From Methanobacteriota archaeon (GTDB lineage: Archaea > Thermoplasmatota > Poseidoniia > Poseidoniales > Poseidoniaceae): a DNA stretch of 37,343 nucleotides. Location: contig PSPT01000016.1 in the NCBI GenBank assembly GCA_004195635.1, forward strand, positions 1 through 37,343, written 5' to 3'. A program made the position numbers and the translations under genes. Positions within the stretch are counted from its first letter, which is position 1. Every line of letters starts with the position of its first letter. This document shows positions 1 through 8,033 of this stretch, piece by piece. The notes below the pieces were generated by a model. That model searched no databases. It saw only the letters and a program-made list of their open reading frames with translations, and had not been told where the DNA came from.

Positions 1-670
1 CTATGACCGGAGTATCTTCTATGACCGGAGTATCTTCTATGACCGGAGTATCTTCTATGACCGGAGTATCTTCGGCGGTCGGTGTATCTTCGTCCCCTTC
101 GCCGAGAAGAGAAGATTCGCCAGATTCACCAAACTGTCGCATCAATCGTTCTTTCCGGTCCTTCGGCGCCTCATACTCAAATGCTTCAGCATATGCCTCA
201 TCAGATAACTCACTCACTCGCTGCCCAGCAGCATGCAATTTCGCCCCAATTTTCTTCAATTCAGCAATCGCATCCTTTATTGAACGAGATTGGTGGAGGT
301 AGCGGGTCGGAGGCCACCCACAATCAATTATTTCCTCATCGTGAATATTATCCTCGATCCAAGCACCACACATATTGCCCTCACAATGTGCATTGAAATT
401 ATTCAAATCAAACCAAAATGTCTTTCTTTGGCAAACTGGGCAAATCCTATTTGACATACGCAGAATTATTGTTGAGCCTTCATGGCCGATTAAATCAATT
501 TCCCACTTTGTTAGTGCTGCTGCAATCAAATCCATCTGTTCTGTTCTCTTTAGGAAGTCCTTGAGCACTCGCATAGCGATTGGCTCAGACGAAAATACCC
601 CAAGTCCAACAATAGAGCCATCACTCTGTTCCACTGAAGGAACAAAAACCTCAGCAGGTGCATCAGTCAC
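1..670 (-). CDS. Unknown protein with zinc-ribbon-like cysteines and repeated acidic tail (3' end off window)
   Basis: Translating the minus strand gives an uninterrupted frame from 670 to the left edge, with an in-frame TGA just upstream (about 685). The likely start is GTG at 670, giving at least 223 residues. The middle holds CPVC at about residues 72-75, then HC and C six residues later (HCEGNMC), a spacing that could bind zinc. A charged helical stretch rich in Lys, Glu and Ala follows (IKDAIAELKK region). From base 92 to the left edge the protein becomes tandem copies of the hexapeptide E-D-T-P-V-I, preceded by one diverged copy EDTPTA. I do not recognise the family. A cytoplasmic nucleic-acid or protein-binding role is only a guess from the cysteines. 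Start is uncertain because no strong ribosome binding site is present; the stop is outside the window. Confidence 0.7.
   Translation of the reverse strand, partial: MTDAPAEVFVPSVEQSDGSIVGLGVFSSEPIAMRVLKDFLKRTEQMDLIAAALTKWEIDLIGHEGSTIILRMSNRICPVCQRKTFWFDLNNFNAHCEGNMCGAWIEDNIHDEEIIDCGWPPTRYLHQSRSIKDAIAELKKIGAKLHAAGQRVSELSDEAYAEAFEYEAPKDRKERLMRQFGESGESSLLGEGDEDTPTAEDTPVIEDTPVIEDTPVIEDTPVI
3..92. repeat. 18-bp tandem repeat, four perfect copies plus one diverged
   Basis: Unit ATGACCGGAGTATCTTC(T/G) is repeated exactly at 3-20, 21-38, 39-56 and 57-74, with a diverged copy at 75-92. It continues to the window edge, so total copy number is unknown. The unit is a multiple of three and on the minus strand encodes EDTPVI, so copy changes keep the frame of the gene it sits in. 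Confidence 0.95.
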
Positions 671-750
671 ACTTTGCCTGCGACGCAGTCAATGAATGAA
701 GGTTACCCCTAGAATTACTCTCTGAAGTGGCGTTTCAAGAGAGAAATATG

Positions 751-1107
751 TCAGCGAGACCATGTTCTTTCAATTACCGCAAGGCCACCTTTGTGCGGTA
801 ATGGGGCATCTGGTTTCTCAATACGAACTTTTATCGCATCAACTTGAGAATAATTTGCAACACACACCACCAATCTCTCACACAATTCCTCCACTAAGGA
901 AACAGGGGAGCCATCTCTCACTTGCTCATCAATACACTTTTGCAGGACACCATAATCAAGCGTGCACTCCACATCACATGTTAGCGTAATTTCAGAAATA
1001 GTTGCCCAAAGTGATACCACGAAGGGTTGAGGTTGAGTTTTTTCATGTGCGTAGTAGCCGTGGCAGGCTTCCACTCGGTATCCTTCAATACCAATGACCC
1101 AAGACAT
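751..1107 (-). CDS. folB: Dihydroneopterin aldolase (FolB family)
   Basis: 118 residues, normal length for FolB, which cleaves 7,8-dihydroneopterin to 6-hydroxymethyl-dihydropterin and glycolaldehyde in folate/pterin synthesis. The family pattern is visible: G-x-E-G-Y near residue 6, the HG-x(5)-E loop with Glu22, followed by PF and a beta strand, L-D-Y at 50-52, S-x-V-E-E-L at 70-75, and Lys98 in the V-R-I-E-K-P motif, the equivalent of the catalytic lysine. The start at 1107 is preceded by AGGTGTGA, which overlaps the stop of the parvulin gene nine bases upstream, so the two are probably co-transcribed and translationally coupled. The pteridine-reductase-like SDR at 16671-17435 could act on related pterins. 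Archaea usually use the unrelated MptD enzyme, so a bacterial-type FolB suggests past transfer (inference). Confidence 0.87.
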   Translation of the reverse strand: MSWVIGIEGYRVEACHGYYAHEKTQPQPFVVSLWATISEITLTCDVECTLDYGVLQKCIDEQVRDGSPVSLVEELCERLVVCVANYSQVDAIKVRIEKPDAPLPHKGGLAVIERTWSR

Positions 1108-1116
1108 ATTTCACAC

Positions 1117-1431
1117 CTATTCGTCGCGCTCGTGAACCCAAATAAGGTGGTATCCGAATGCAGTTTTTATTGGGTCTGAAACTTCATTTAGGGGCAATTG
1201 CCAAACTGCTTCATCAAACTCCTTTACCATATCTCCTTGCTTGAATGTGCCGAGATCTCCGCCTTTTCTGCTGGATGGGCAGGTTGACATACGCTGCGCA
1301 TATTTTTTGAAATCCTTCAATTTTTTGATATTGCCGTGAATATTTACCGCATCAGCTTTTGCCCTCACAAGGATGTGACTTGCCCGCGCCATCTTCTTCG
1401 CCATGATACAATCGGTGCATCGCTCATTCAT
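1117..1431 (-). CDS. Parvulin-type peptidyl-prolyl isomerase (PpiC/Pin1-like)
   Basis: 104 residues forming a single stand-alone parvulin domain that catalyses cis-trans isomerisation of proline bonds. Visible family motifs: A-S-H-I-L-V at about 17-22, the C-P-S-S-x-x-G-G-D-L-G segment near the middle, M-V-K-E-F-D-E-A, the E-V-S-D-P-I-K-T-x-F-G-Y-H region near the C terminus, and the final active-site histidine in GYHLI. No signal peptide is seen, so it is cytoplasmic. Two starts are possible: ATG 1431, or ATG 1404 (MAKK), which matches the usual family start better; neither has a clear ribosome binding site. It lies nine bases before folB. Stand-alone parvulins are known in only some archaeal lineages. 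Confidence 0.87.
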   Translation of the reverse strand: MNERCTDCIMAKKMARASHILVRAKADAVNIHGNIKKLKDFKKYAQRMSTCPSSRKGGDLGTFKQGDMVKEFDEAVWQLPLNEVSDPIKTAFGYHLIWVHERDE

Positions 1432-1482
1432 GAACTTGACGAGGGAGAAAATACAGACCTAGGCCGAAGTTTTTGAATGAAC

Positions 1483-3330
1483 TCAAAGAGAAGTATAAGC
1501 CAGTTTAGTCAAATATGTACCGTAAATGACAACAGAAACGCCAAGACTTTCTTCATTGAATCGCGTCATGTCATCAGCATAGGTGTGATATTCATATGAG
1601 CCAGAACCATAGCAAACTAGTACGTCTCCGTTACGCTCTTCTAGCCCATAGGCAAATGGGCCATGGTCGGAATTGTATGGCAAGGCATTTGCTTCACCCA
1701 ATTCGCCGGTCTTTGTACTAAATGAGATAGAGTAACGATCTGCAATTTCAGGACGTTCTTTTTGGAATTGCTTGGCTATCGCCTTAATTTGCTTCATATC
1801 TTCAGCATTATTTCCGAATAAACTGAGGCTATTACCGCGCTCACCTAGGTCCTTGTCAGCATGATTCATGTCTAAATTAATGTACAGGCGCAAATCCACT
1901 TCTAGTTCACCTTGATGCTTTTCCACCCATGCAGTTGAGCCATACAGGCCTTCTTCTTCACCGCCCCATGTACAAAATTTGACTGTGCGCTTAGGTTGTC
2001 CCTTTTCTTCAACAATTTGGGCGAATTGTGTTGCTAATTCCAATATTGAGGCGGACCCTGAGGTATCATCAACTGCACCTGGGCCACTATATACTGTGTC
2101 GTGGTGAGCACCGGCCATTACAAGTTCTGTCGTATCGCCATACATCGTCCCGCAAGGCACTCTAATTGTACGCGTATTTGTATTATCGACATCGGTAAAA
2201 ATACGTAGATAGCCACTGCCGTCAACGACATTGTCTTGAATCGCTTGACCAGTATCATTGCTGACCATGATAAAGGGTATGTCGAATGGCATTGAACCGC
2301 CATTTGCTGTTTTTACCTCATCAACGCCGGTACCTTTGAAAATTGGAACGCAATCATCGGCCTCAACTTTTCCACAATTATAAACGCCGTTCCAAGTGAT
2401 TAGCGCTGCGGCATTATTTTCGGCTGCCTTACTGTATAAATTGGTATTTCCGCTAACCCCGACTCCTGAGAGACTAACAAGCACTATCTTGTCAGTCACA
2501 TCATTCCACATTTCATCCTCGGAACCATTACCAATTGATACGACCTCGATTTTATCGCTAAAGACAATATCAGCACTTCCAGAAAACCCTTGAATCACAT
2601 AATCCATTCGGTGATCAAAAGAGATTACCTGCTGATCAGCATCGAGAAATCCACAGGGTTGAGAATTAGAATATAATAGCACTGAACCGGGGAGGCAAAT
2701 TGCCAATTCCGGGTCATCCATTATCTCAAACATTGGCACATCAAATTCTTCCAATGTGGCTTGATAACCCATTGCGGAAAAATTATCCATAATCATTGAA
2801 GCCGCATTTCCTTCTTCTGCGCTACCCGACATCCTTCCCTTGTATTGCGGATGGCCTAAATCAACCAAACTCTGGGCATATCCACGCGCACGGTCTGCAT
2901 CAAACTCAATCAATTCATATTCAATTTCCTCCTCGCCGAATAAATTCATGACGAATTCAGGCTGGATTATTGCAACTAGAATAGTTGACGAAAGCAAAAC
3001 TGCAATTAGAGCCAAGACCGGCACAGGTAGAGCAACAACTTTGGCATAACTACGCCGCAGCCCACCTTCTTCACCTAGACCTCCAAGTGGGCCATCGGAG
3101 TCAGTGGAAACTGAGGGAGGGGTGGTAGTTTTGGCGACGGAAGATGAAGTGGCAGGCGCATCATGAGTGGAGGCAACAGGCGCATCTGATTTCTTGAGCC
3201 GCGCAATCAAATCGGCTTTCTTCCCAGAAACTGGTAAATCACGCTCGTGCAGAGCCTTCTTCAATTCAGGAACGGTTAATATCGCCCAATTCATCATCCC
3301 ACCAAATAATGCGGCACAGGCATCATTCAT
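1483..3330 (-). CDS. Membrane-anchored M28 family zinc peptidase with N-terminal SAP domain
   Basis: About 615 residues. An N-terminal SAP-like helix-turn-helix segment (about 17-51; L-x-x-L-x-x-R-x-L-P-V-x-G-x-K-x-x-L-I-x-R-L pattern) is followed by a Ser/Thr/Pro-rich linker, one hydrophobic helix (about 103-123), a PA-like insert (about 245-385) and an M28 aminopeptidase core. Candidate zinc ligands are all present: H-x-D at AGAHHDT (about 409-412), Asp in GAVDDTSG, the Glu pair in WGGEEEG, Asp in NLDMNH and His in YEYHTY near residue 582. Topology is predicted as N-terminus inside, peptidase outside. TTG at 3333 directly precedes ATG 3330; ATG 3297/3294 (MMNWAIL) is an alternative start just before the SAP domain. 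The job is probably extracellular peptide degradation; the role of the inside SAP domain is unknown. Confidence 0.88.
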   Translation of the reverse strand: MNDACAALFGGMMNWAILTVPELKKALHERDLPVSGKKADLIARLKKSDAPVASTHDAPATSSSVAKTTTPPSVSTDSDGPLGGLGEEGGLRRSYAKVVALPVPVLALIAVLLSSTILVAIIQPEFVMNLFGEEEIEYELIEFDADRARGYAQSLVDLGHPQYKGRMSGSAEEGNAASMIMDNFSAMGYQATLEEFDVPMFEIMDDPELAICLPGSVLLYSNSQPCGFLDADQQVISFDHRMDYVIQGFSGSADIVFSDKIEVVSIGNGSEDEMWNDVTDKIVLVSLSGVGVSGNTNLYSKAAENNAAALITWNGVYNCGKVEADDCVPIFKGTGVDEVKTANGGSMPFDIPFIMVSNDTGQAIQDNVVDGSGYLRIFTDVDNTNTRTIRVPCGTMYGDTTELVMAGAHHDTVYSGPGAVDDTSGSASILELATQFAQIVEEKGQPKRTVKFCTWGGEEEGLYGSTAWVEKHQGELEVDLRLYINLDMNHADKDLGERGNSLSLFGNNAEDMKQIKAIAKQFQKERPEIADRYSISFSTKTGELGEANALPYNSDHGPFAYGLEERNGDVLVCYGSGSYEYHTYADDMTRFNEESLGVSVVIYGTYLTKLAYTSL

Positions 3331-3441
3331 CAACCATTGGGGTTAGTGCTAAAGTTCTAGGGGGAAAAAAGTAGGGAGTATTGACTACAAATATGCCCTC
3401 ACGCACTCAAGTAGGTAAAAACTTACTAAACTAGAACATAT

Positions 3442-4014
3442 CTATTCCAGTTCATCGCCCGACCAACGCTTACCCAAATTATGACTCAACTTTAGATGGT
3501 CAAGAATTCTTGCAACAACAAAATCCACAAGATCATTGATGGTTTCAGGGTGGTTGTAAAAACCGGGACTTGCTGGTAAAACTACGGTATCCCAACTTGA
3601 AAGCTTCGCCATATTTTCCAAGTGAACAGTGGCATATGGTGCCTCCCTTGGTACAATAATTAGCGTTCGGCGCTCTTTCATGGCAACGATAGCAGACCTT
3701 GTGACGAGATTATCGCCAATACCTGCGGCTAATTTGCCGAGAGTAGTTCCGGAACACGGACAAATAACAACTGCATCAATAATAGCAGAGCCGCTGGCTG
3801 AACGGGCAGCAATGTCATCATTATCCTCAAGAATTACCCGTGGAGATTGGGCAAGTTCTTCGGGAGTAATTTTGCATTCATGCATCAATGTGAGCCGCCC
3901 CGCATCGGTTACAATAAGGCGTACTTCCCGCTTCAACTCCGATAGGACCTCAACAAGTCTCTTTCCGTATATTGCCCCAGATGCTCCAGAAATGGCGACG
4001 ACGATTTCACCCAT
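3442..4014 (-). CDS. ubiX: UbiX/Pad1-type flavin prenyltransferase
   Basis: 190 residues from ATG 4014, where the family-typical M-G-E-I-V-V-A-I-S-G-A-S-G-A begins; an upstream in-frame GTG at 4032 adds only six non-conserved residues. The enzyme transfers a dimethylallyl group to reduced FMN, making the prenyl-FMN cofactor of UbiD decarboxylases. Visible motifs: the FMN-binding SGASG loop, C-P-C-S-G-T-T-L-G-K-L-A-A-G-I, D-N-L-V-T-R-x-x, the E-R-R-x-L-I-x-V-P-R-E segment and P-A-S-P-G-F-Y. No ubiD partner is in the window, so the pathway (quinone synthesis or other decarboxylation) cannot be fixed here. It lies 134 bp downstream of the aminotransferase stop, probably with its own promoter. 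Confidence 0.93.
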   Translation of the reverse strand: MGEIVVAISGASGAIYGKRLVEVLSELKREVRLIVTDAGRLTLMHECKITPEELAQSPRVILEDNDDIAARSASGSAIIDAVVICPCSGTTLGKLAAGIGDNLVTRSAIVAMKERRTLIIVPREAPYATVHLENMAKLSSWDTVVLPASPGFYNHPETINDLVDFVVARILDHLKLSHNLGKRWSGDELE

Positions 4015-4086
4015 TATTTGGCTGTAGGGCACTCTGCTTTTGAATAGTGCGCTTTAGAAATAGGAGATATTTGAGTGGCTGAGTCG

Positions 4087-4108
4087 AGCAGATTCGAGAT
4101 TATCTGCT
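4087..4108. other. Inverted repeat upstream of ubiX
   Basis: Seven-base arms AGCAGAT (4087-4093) and ATCTGCT (4102-4108) flank an eight-base loop in the gap between the aminotransferase and ubiX. Next to it, 4110-4140 is purine-rich on the plus strand with repeated GGAGG runs (pyrimidine-rich in the minus-strand transcript). It could be a terminator structure for the aminotransferase or an operator for ubiX. Confidence 0.35.
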
Positions 4109-4148
4109 GTGAGGAGGTTGAGGAGGATGGAGGGGGGTGACGTTTTCA

Positions 4149-5324
4149 TCACTTGGAAATTTCGCTAAGGATTTCATCAAGTACTGAGACTGCTGCTGCA
4201 AACAATTCTGGTTCAATAGACCAAGCGACCCTAAGCCAGTTTTTTAGAGAAGGATCGAACATTTCACCTGGTATTGCGAGGAAATCATGCTCAGCCCCCA
4301 ACGTTTCAACGAGTTCAAAACCGGAAATACCGCCTGGGATCTCAAACGAACCAAAAACCCCAGATGGTGGTCTTTGCCACTCTATGCAATGTTTTTCCAG
4401 CACTCCCTCGAGGAGAGGAAGATTCTTTTCTCTCAAATGGTCGATATGCTGCAGGGGCTTATGGAAATGGGGCCAAATGGCATTAGCCATTGTCACGCCA
4501 GGACTTGAAAGCATTCCATTTGTGTTCAAAAAGACCTTTTTTGCTACCGAGGCGACTTCTTCGCTTGCGATTAGCCAGCCGAAGCGAATCGGCCCGAGAC
4601 CGTGACATTTAGTCAATGAAGAAAGGCTAATACAATGGTCGCCGTATAGGTACATCGGTTTGTATTCGTCGATGGAACGGAGGGTGTGATTATACACTTC
4701 ATCAGATATTACTGCAACATCATATTTGGCGGTGATTTCCGCGAGCCATATCCGGTCCTCTTGTGTCAAATCCCATCCGAGGGGATTTAAAATAGGAGTC
4801 ATTACTAATGCGCCAACAGATGGTAAAATCTCTTCCAATCCGTTTCGGTCAATCAACCAAGGTTTTGTAGTTGCATACCCCTCTTGAGGAAGACGGCTAT
4901 AGGGGATCGTTTCAAGCCCCATCAATCTAGGGCTTTGTGAAATCGGCGCATAGGATGGCATTTCTACTGCTACACGCTTCATCCTTTCATCACCTGCTCT
5001 CGGACTTTTGAGGGCAGCCATCAATGCAATTTGGATTCCATTTGTCACCCCATGCATACATACAATTCTCTCAAGGCTGACCTCCTCCAAATCAGCAACT
5101 AATTGTCGAGGGTCGCCCTTTCCAATCGACCACCATAGATCCAATTCATCAATCTCACCGGCAAGCAACTGAGACCAATCCCAACTATATTGAATTCCAG
5201 AATGCGATAAATCATGTGTGCGCTTTTCCAATAGCATTGGGATATACCAATCAAGGTAAGCCACAGAAGGGATGTCACCACCGGCAACCGCAGGACCATT
5301 TTGTGCCCACAAACCCCCAACCAT
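4149..5324 (-). CDS. PLP-dependent aminotransferase, fold type I (class I/II)
   Basis: 391 residues, the usual length for class I/II aminotransferases. The PLP site is complete: Asn180 in NPLG, Asp208 in ISDEVY, Lys239 in S-S-L-T-K forming the Schiff base, Arg247 in RFGW for the phosphate, and Arg in W-L-R-V-A-W near residue 368, which would bind the substrate carboxylate. G-V-T-N-G at 92-96 is the phosphate-cup loop. The amino donor and acceptor cannot be read from the sequence. The start ATG at 5324 has no ribosome binding site; a ten-base palindrome CTAGCGCTAG lies just upstream (5326-5335). The next gene downstream is ubiX, with no obvious shared function. Confidence 0.88.
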   Translation of the reverse strand: MVGGLWAQNGPAVAGGDIPSVAYLDWYIPMLLEKRTHDLSHSGIQYSWDWSQLLAGEIDELDLWWSIGKGDPRQLVADLEEVSLERIVCMHGVTNGIQIALMAALKSPRAGDERMKRVAVEMPSYAPISQSPRLMGLETIPYSRLPQEGYATTKPWLIDRNGLEEILPSVGALVMTPILNPLGWDLTQEDRIWLAEITAKYDVAVISDEVYNHTLRSIDEYKPMYLYGDHCISLSSLTKCHGLGPIRFGWLIASEEVASVAKKVFLNTNGMLSSPGVTMANAIWPHFHKPLQHIDHLREKNLPLLEGVLEKHCIEWQRPPSGVFGSFEIPGGISGFELVETLGAEHDFLAIPGEMFDPSLKNWLRVAWSIEPELFAAAVSVLDEILSEISK

Positions 5325-5435
5325 GCTAGCGCTAGGAGTTGCCGGTGCTTCAATTCATCGCCACTCGTAAATAATTATCCTTCAAAAATAATGTTCGTTG
5401 TTGCAACGGCTGAGGGCAAAAAAAGCAACCGATAA

Positions 5436-6128
5436 TTAGGAATTATTCATCCAAGAAGCCAAATCAGCCACATGCTCCATCTCGCTAGCATCACGGTCTA
5501 TAGAGGAAATGCTGCTGAATAATGCCGCATGTAAATCATTCTCGCCAATCTCATATCCGAGAGCAGACAGGGAAGTTGTGATCGCCTGGCCGAGTCCGCA
5601 ACCGGATAATTCTTCAACTCGGCCAAGAGGTGTGTCGTAATTTATTGTAAAACCATGCCTTGAAGTCCAATGCAAAAATGATAGCCCAATGCTTGCAACT
5701 TTGTTGTCACCAACCCAAACCCCTTGCATTCGTTCATCGCGACGTCCATTTACGCCCAACGATTCCAAGGCCGAAATAATCCATTCTTCCAATTTCCTAA
5801 TGACTACCGCCACATTCTCCTCTCCTGCCTTTTTCCATTCAATGATAGGATAGCAAATGATTTGTCCTTCTCCATGCCAAGTAATGCTGCCTCCGCGGTC
5901 AACTGGTGCGCTAGCATAACTGGACGGGATTTCAACACCTTCTTTGCGAGCACGCGGGCCAATAGTTACGATTTCAGGATGGGTGACAAATAACACTGTG
6001 TCGCCGATTTCACCTTTGATTCGCATCTTTTGCAAGCGGCGCATTTCTTGGTCAACAATTTCGTGTGGCAAGCAAGGCAGCTTGAGAAATTGAACCGCTT
6101 GCCTAAGTGGTTGCTCATTGTTAGCCAT
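5436..6128 (-). CDS. lipB: Octanoyl-[acyl-carrier]-protein:protein N-octanoyltransferase LipB
   Basis: 230 residues. LipB moves the octanoyl group from a carrier protein to the lipoyl-domain lysine, the first step of lipoate assembly, before LipA inserts sulfur. The signature is clear: D-R-G-G-S-I-T-W-H-G-E-G-Q at 78-89, Lys143 in G-D-N-K-V-A-S-I-G-L, G-F-T-I-N at 159-163 and the catalytic Cys177 in L-S-G-C-G-L. The start at 6128 is supported by AAGGTGAC just upstream. Its probable partners are LipA and the E2 lipoyl domain encoded at 11913-16533. It sits 32 bp from dUTPase in the same direction. LipB is not common in archaea; many lipoylating archaea rely on a ligase instead. Confidence 0.94.
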   Translation of the reverse strand: MANNEQPLRQAVQFLKLPCLPHEIVDQEMRRLQKMRIKGEIGDTVLFVTHPEIVTIGPRARKEGVEIPSSYASAPVDRGGSITWHGEGQIICYPIIEWKKAGEENVAVVIRKLEEWIISALESLGVNGRRDERMQGVWVGDNKVASIGLSFLHWTSRHGFTINYDTPLGRVEELSGCGLGQAITTSLSALGYEIGENDLHAALFSSISSIDRDASEMEHVADLASWMNNS

Positions 6129-6160
6129 AATGTCACCTTATTGAGATAGGGGCTATAGTA

Positions 6161-6619
6161 TCAGTATTTTCCGGTTGAGCCGAATCCACCCTCGCCTCGT
6201 TGAGTTTCACCAAGCTCGTCGACGCTGCCTACTTCTTTCCAAGTTACTTTGGGCACAGGGGCAAACAATATTTGTGCGACTCTTTCGCCCTTTGCAATAT
6301 GAAAACTTTCGCCAGGGCCAATCCAAGTTGCTAAAATCATCAACTCGCCGCGGTAATCGGAATCTATTGTCCCAACACCGTTCGGCAAAATCATTCCTTT
6401 TGCACCTAAACTTGACCGGCACCTAATTTGCCCTTCCCAGCCAGATGGAATTGCTATTGCCAAACCCGTTTTTATTCTTGCAGTTCCTTGCTTTGGAACA
6501 ATGGTATCTTCAAGAGCCCGTAAATCCCATCCAGCGGCTTCGATTGAACCTTGCGTAGGCAGGCTGGCCTCAGAGTCGAGTTTTGTAAATCCGACGCTGA
6601 TGTTGACTCTTTCGGGCAT
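6161..6619 (-). CDS. dut: dUTP diphosphatase (trimeric dUTPase)
   Basis: 152 residues, typical of the trimeric all-beta dUTPase, which hydrolyses dUTP to dUMP and pyrophosphate to keep uracil out of DNA and supply dTMP synthesis. All five family motifs are visible: I A-A-G-W-D-L (Trp where Tyr/Phe is usual), II R-S-S-L-G-A-K-G, III N-G-V-G-T-I-D-S-D-Y-R-G-E-L with the uracil-site residues, IV G-E-R-V-A-Q-I-L-F, and V R-G-E-G-G-F-G-S-T-G at the flexible C terminus. ATG 6619 has no ribosome binding site and may be leaderless. It is divergent from nrdBA across a 295-bp region, so both may respond to the same control. Confidence 0.95.
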   Translation of the reverse strand: MPERVNISVGFTKLDSEASLPTQGSIEAAGWDLRALEDTIVPKQGTARIKTGLAIAIPSGWEGQIRCRSSLGAKGMILPNGVGTIDSDYRGELMILATWIGPGESFHIAKGERVAQILFAPVPKVTWKEVGSVDELGETQRGEGGFGSTGKY

Positions 6620-6914
6620 GTTAGGACGCCCCCACTTGCAGCACTTAGGCTATACGGTTCGACTTTTCTCGTCAACGATGTAAACGGCACACTGCATCCA
6701 TCAACAACCGTTTAGTTTATTGGCCGTTTGGGCCGACCTCAAACTCGCGTCCGCTATGGAACTGCTTGAACCCCCACTTTTAGGGTGGATTTGAGCACCC
6801 CGCAGAGCTAAATAAAAAAGTCCAATATCGAGCACAATAGAACAGTTAAATAAGTGTCGGCAATAATATGGAAAAATGAAGAAGAATGATGCAATAATGA
6901 GGAAGGTGAATAGA
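6620..6914. promoter_or_regulatory. Divergent promoter region between dut and nrdBA
   Basis: No protein gene is seen in these 295 bases. On the plus strand TTAAATA at 6846-6852 is a good TATA-box candidate; initiation about 25 bases later would fall near 6875 and give a leader of roughly 40 bases before the preferred nrdB start at 6915. A further AT-rich segment, CTAAATAAAAAA (about 6808-6819), precedes it, and a short CCAC/GTGG hairpin lies near 6774-6788. For dut, AT-rich sequence near 6705-6720 on the minus strand is too far for a sure promoter call. Confidence 0.45.
6901..6909 (+). promoter_or_regulatory. Ribosome binding site choosing the nrdB start
   Basis: GGAAGGTGA contains AGGTGA, an exact match to the archaeal anti-Shine-Dalgarno, five bases before ATG 6915. 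The earlier in-frame ATG at 6876 has no such site, though it would fall close to the predicted transcription start and could be used leaderless. Confidence 0.6.
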
Positions 6915-7976
6915 ATGTCAGGTGAAGTTGAACATAGCGAAATTGAACGCAACGAAATTGAGCAGGCAAGCATTGACATTGACCTTAGTTCCGAATTTAT
7001 TGAGCCAATGCTCAAGCCTAACCTCGACCGATTCGTTCTATTCCCCATCAAGCATGATGACATTTGGGAAATGTACAAGATGGAACAGGCTAGTTTTTGG
7101 ACTGCCGAGGAAATTGATTTGGCTCAAGACCTGAAGGATTGGAAGACCCTATCGGATGGCGAAAAGCACTTTTTGAAGCATATTCTCGCTTTCTTTGCTG
7201 CTAGTGATGGCATTGTAAATGAAAACCTAATTACAAATTTTGCCGACGAGGTACAATGGGCTGAGGCACGGGCCTTCTATGGATTCCAAATCATGATGGA
7301 AAACGTCCATGCTGAAACATACTCACTTCTTATTGACACATATATTGAGGACCCAAAAGAAAAAGACCACCTCTTTAAAGCACTTGAAACTGTTCCATCG
7401 GTGAAGACAAAGGGCGAATGGGCTCTCCGTTGGCTCTCACGAAAGAAGGGCAACTTTGGAGAGAGGCTAGTGGCTTTTGCAGCAGTAGAAGGAATTTTCT
7501 TTTCAGGTTCATTTTGTGCATTGTTTTGGCTGAAAAAGAGAAATCTAATGCAAGGGCTAACTTTCTCAAACGAGTTGATTTCAAGAGATGAAGGATTGCA
7601 CTGTGACTTTGCTTGCCTCCTGCACTCCAAGTTGAAAAGAGGAGCAGGAGAAAACCGAATCCGGCAAATTATTAGCGAGGCAGTTGAAATTGAAAAGAGT
7701 TTCATTACCGAAGCTTTGCCGGCTTCATTAATCGGAATGAATGACAGTTTGATGTCACAATACATTGAGTTTGTCGCTGATCGATTAATGATATCACTAG
7801 ACTGTGCAAAGATATACAATACTGACAATCCGTTCCCTTGGATGGAGATGATTTCCATGCAAGGAAAAACCAATTTCTTTGAAAAGAGGGTGGCGGAATA
7901 TCAGAAGGCAGGTGTAATGCAAGGTGCAAGTCTTGGAATGGTACAAACTACCTTTTCTATGGAGGAAGACTTCTAA
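6915..7976 (+). CDS. nrdB: Class Ia ribonucleotide reductase, small (R2, radical) subunit
   Basis: 353 residues from ATG 6915, which follows a strong ribosome binding site; an upstream ATG at 6876 would add 13 residues. R2 holds the di-iron centre and tyrosyl radical used to reduce ribonucleotides to deoxyribonucleotides. Candidate iron ligands are complete (numbered from 6876): Asp111 (A-S-D-G-I-V-N-E), Glu142 and His145 (M-E-N-V-H-A-E), Glu205 ([10 protein letters not shown]), Glu239 and His242 (R-D-E-G-L-H). Tyr149 in [13 protein letters not shown] occupies the radical position, and this stretch resembles eukaryotic R2 ([13 protein letters not shown]). It is followed after 57 bp by nrdA. 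The C-terminal tail ends in an acidic/aromatic peptide (FSMEEDF) like those that dock R2 on R1. Confidence 0.95.
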   Translation: MSGEVEHSEIERNEIEQASIDIDLSSEFIEPMLKPNLDRFVLFPIKHDDIWEMYKMEQASFWTAEEIDLAQDLKDWKTLSDGEKHFLKHILAFFAASDGIVNENLITNFADEVQWAEARAFYGFQIMMENVHAETYSLLIDTYIEDPKEKDHLFKALETVPSVKTKGEWALRWLSRKKGNFGERLVAFAAVEGIFFSGSFCALFWLKKRNLMQGLTFSNELISRDEGLHCDFACLLHSKLKRGAGENRIRQIISEAVEIEKSFITEALPASLIGMNDSLMSQYIEFVADRLMISLDCAKIYNTDNPFPWMEMISMQGKTNFFEKRVAEYQKAGVMQGASLGMVQTTFSMEEDF

Positions 7977-8020
7977 ACCTTACGCGCAGCGAAAGGCTTA
8001 CGCACGATACAATATACGAC

Positions 8021-8026
8021 GGAGGT
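8021..8026 (+). promoter_or_regulatory. Ribosome binding site for the TTG start of nrdA
   Basis: GGAGGT lies seven bases before TTG 8034, an ideal spacing, and there is no in-frame ATG near the conserved N terminus. This makes TTG the likely initiator of nrdA. Confidence 0.75.
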
Positions 8027-8033
8027 TGTTATT

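Noticed and set aside
1-92. CRISPR array from the regular 18-bp units
   Set aside because: Units are contiguous with no spacers and encode an in-frame hexapeptide.
4110-4140. G-quadruplex in the G-rich tract
   Set aside because: Only GG doublets with one run of six G; a stable quadruplex is not supported by the sequence alone.
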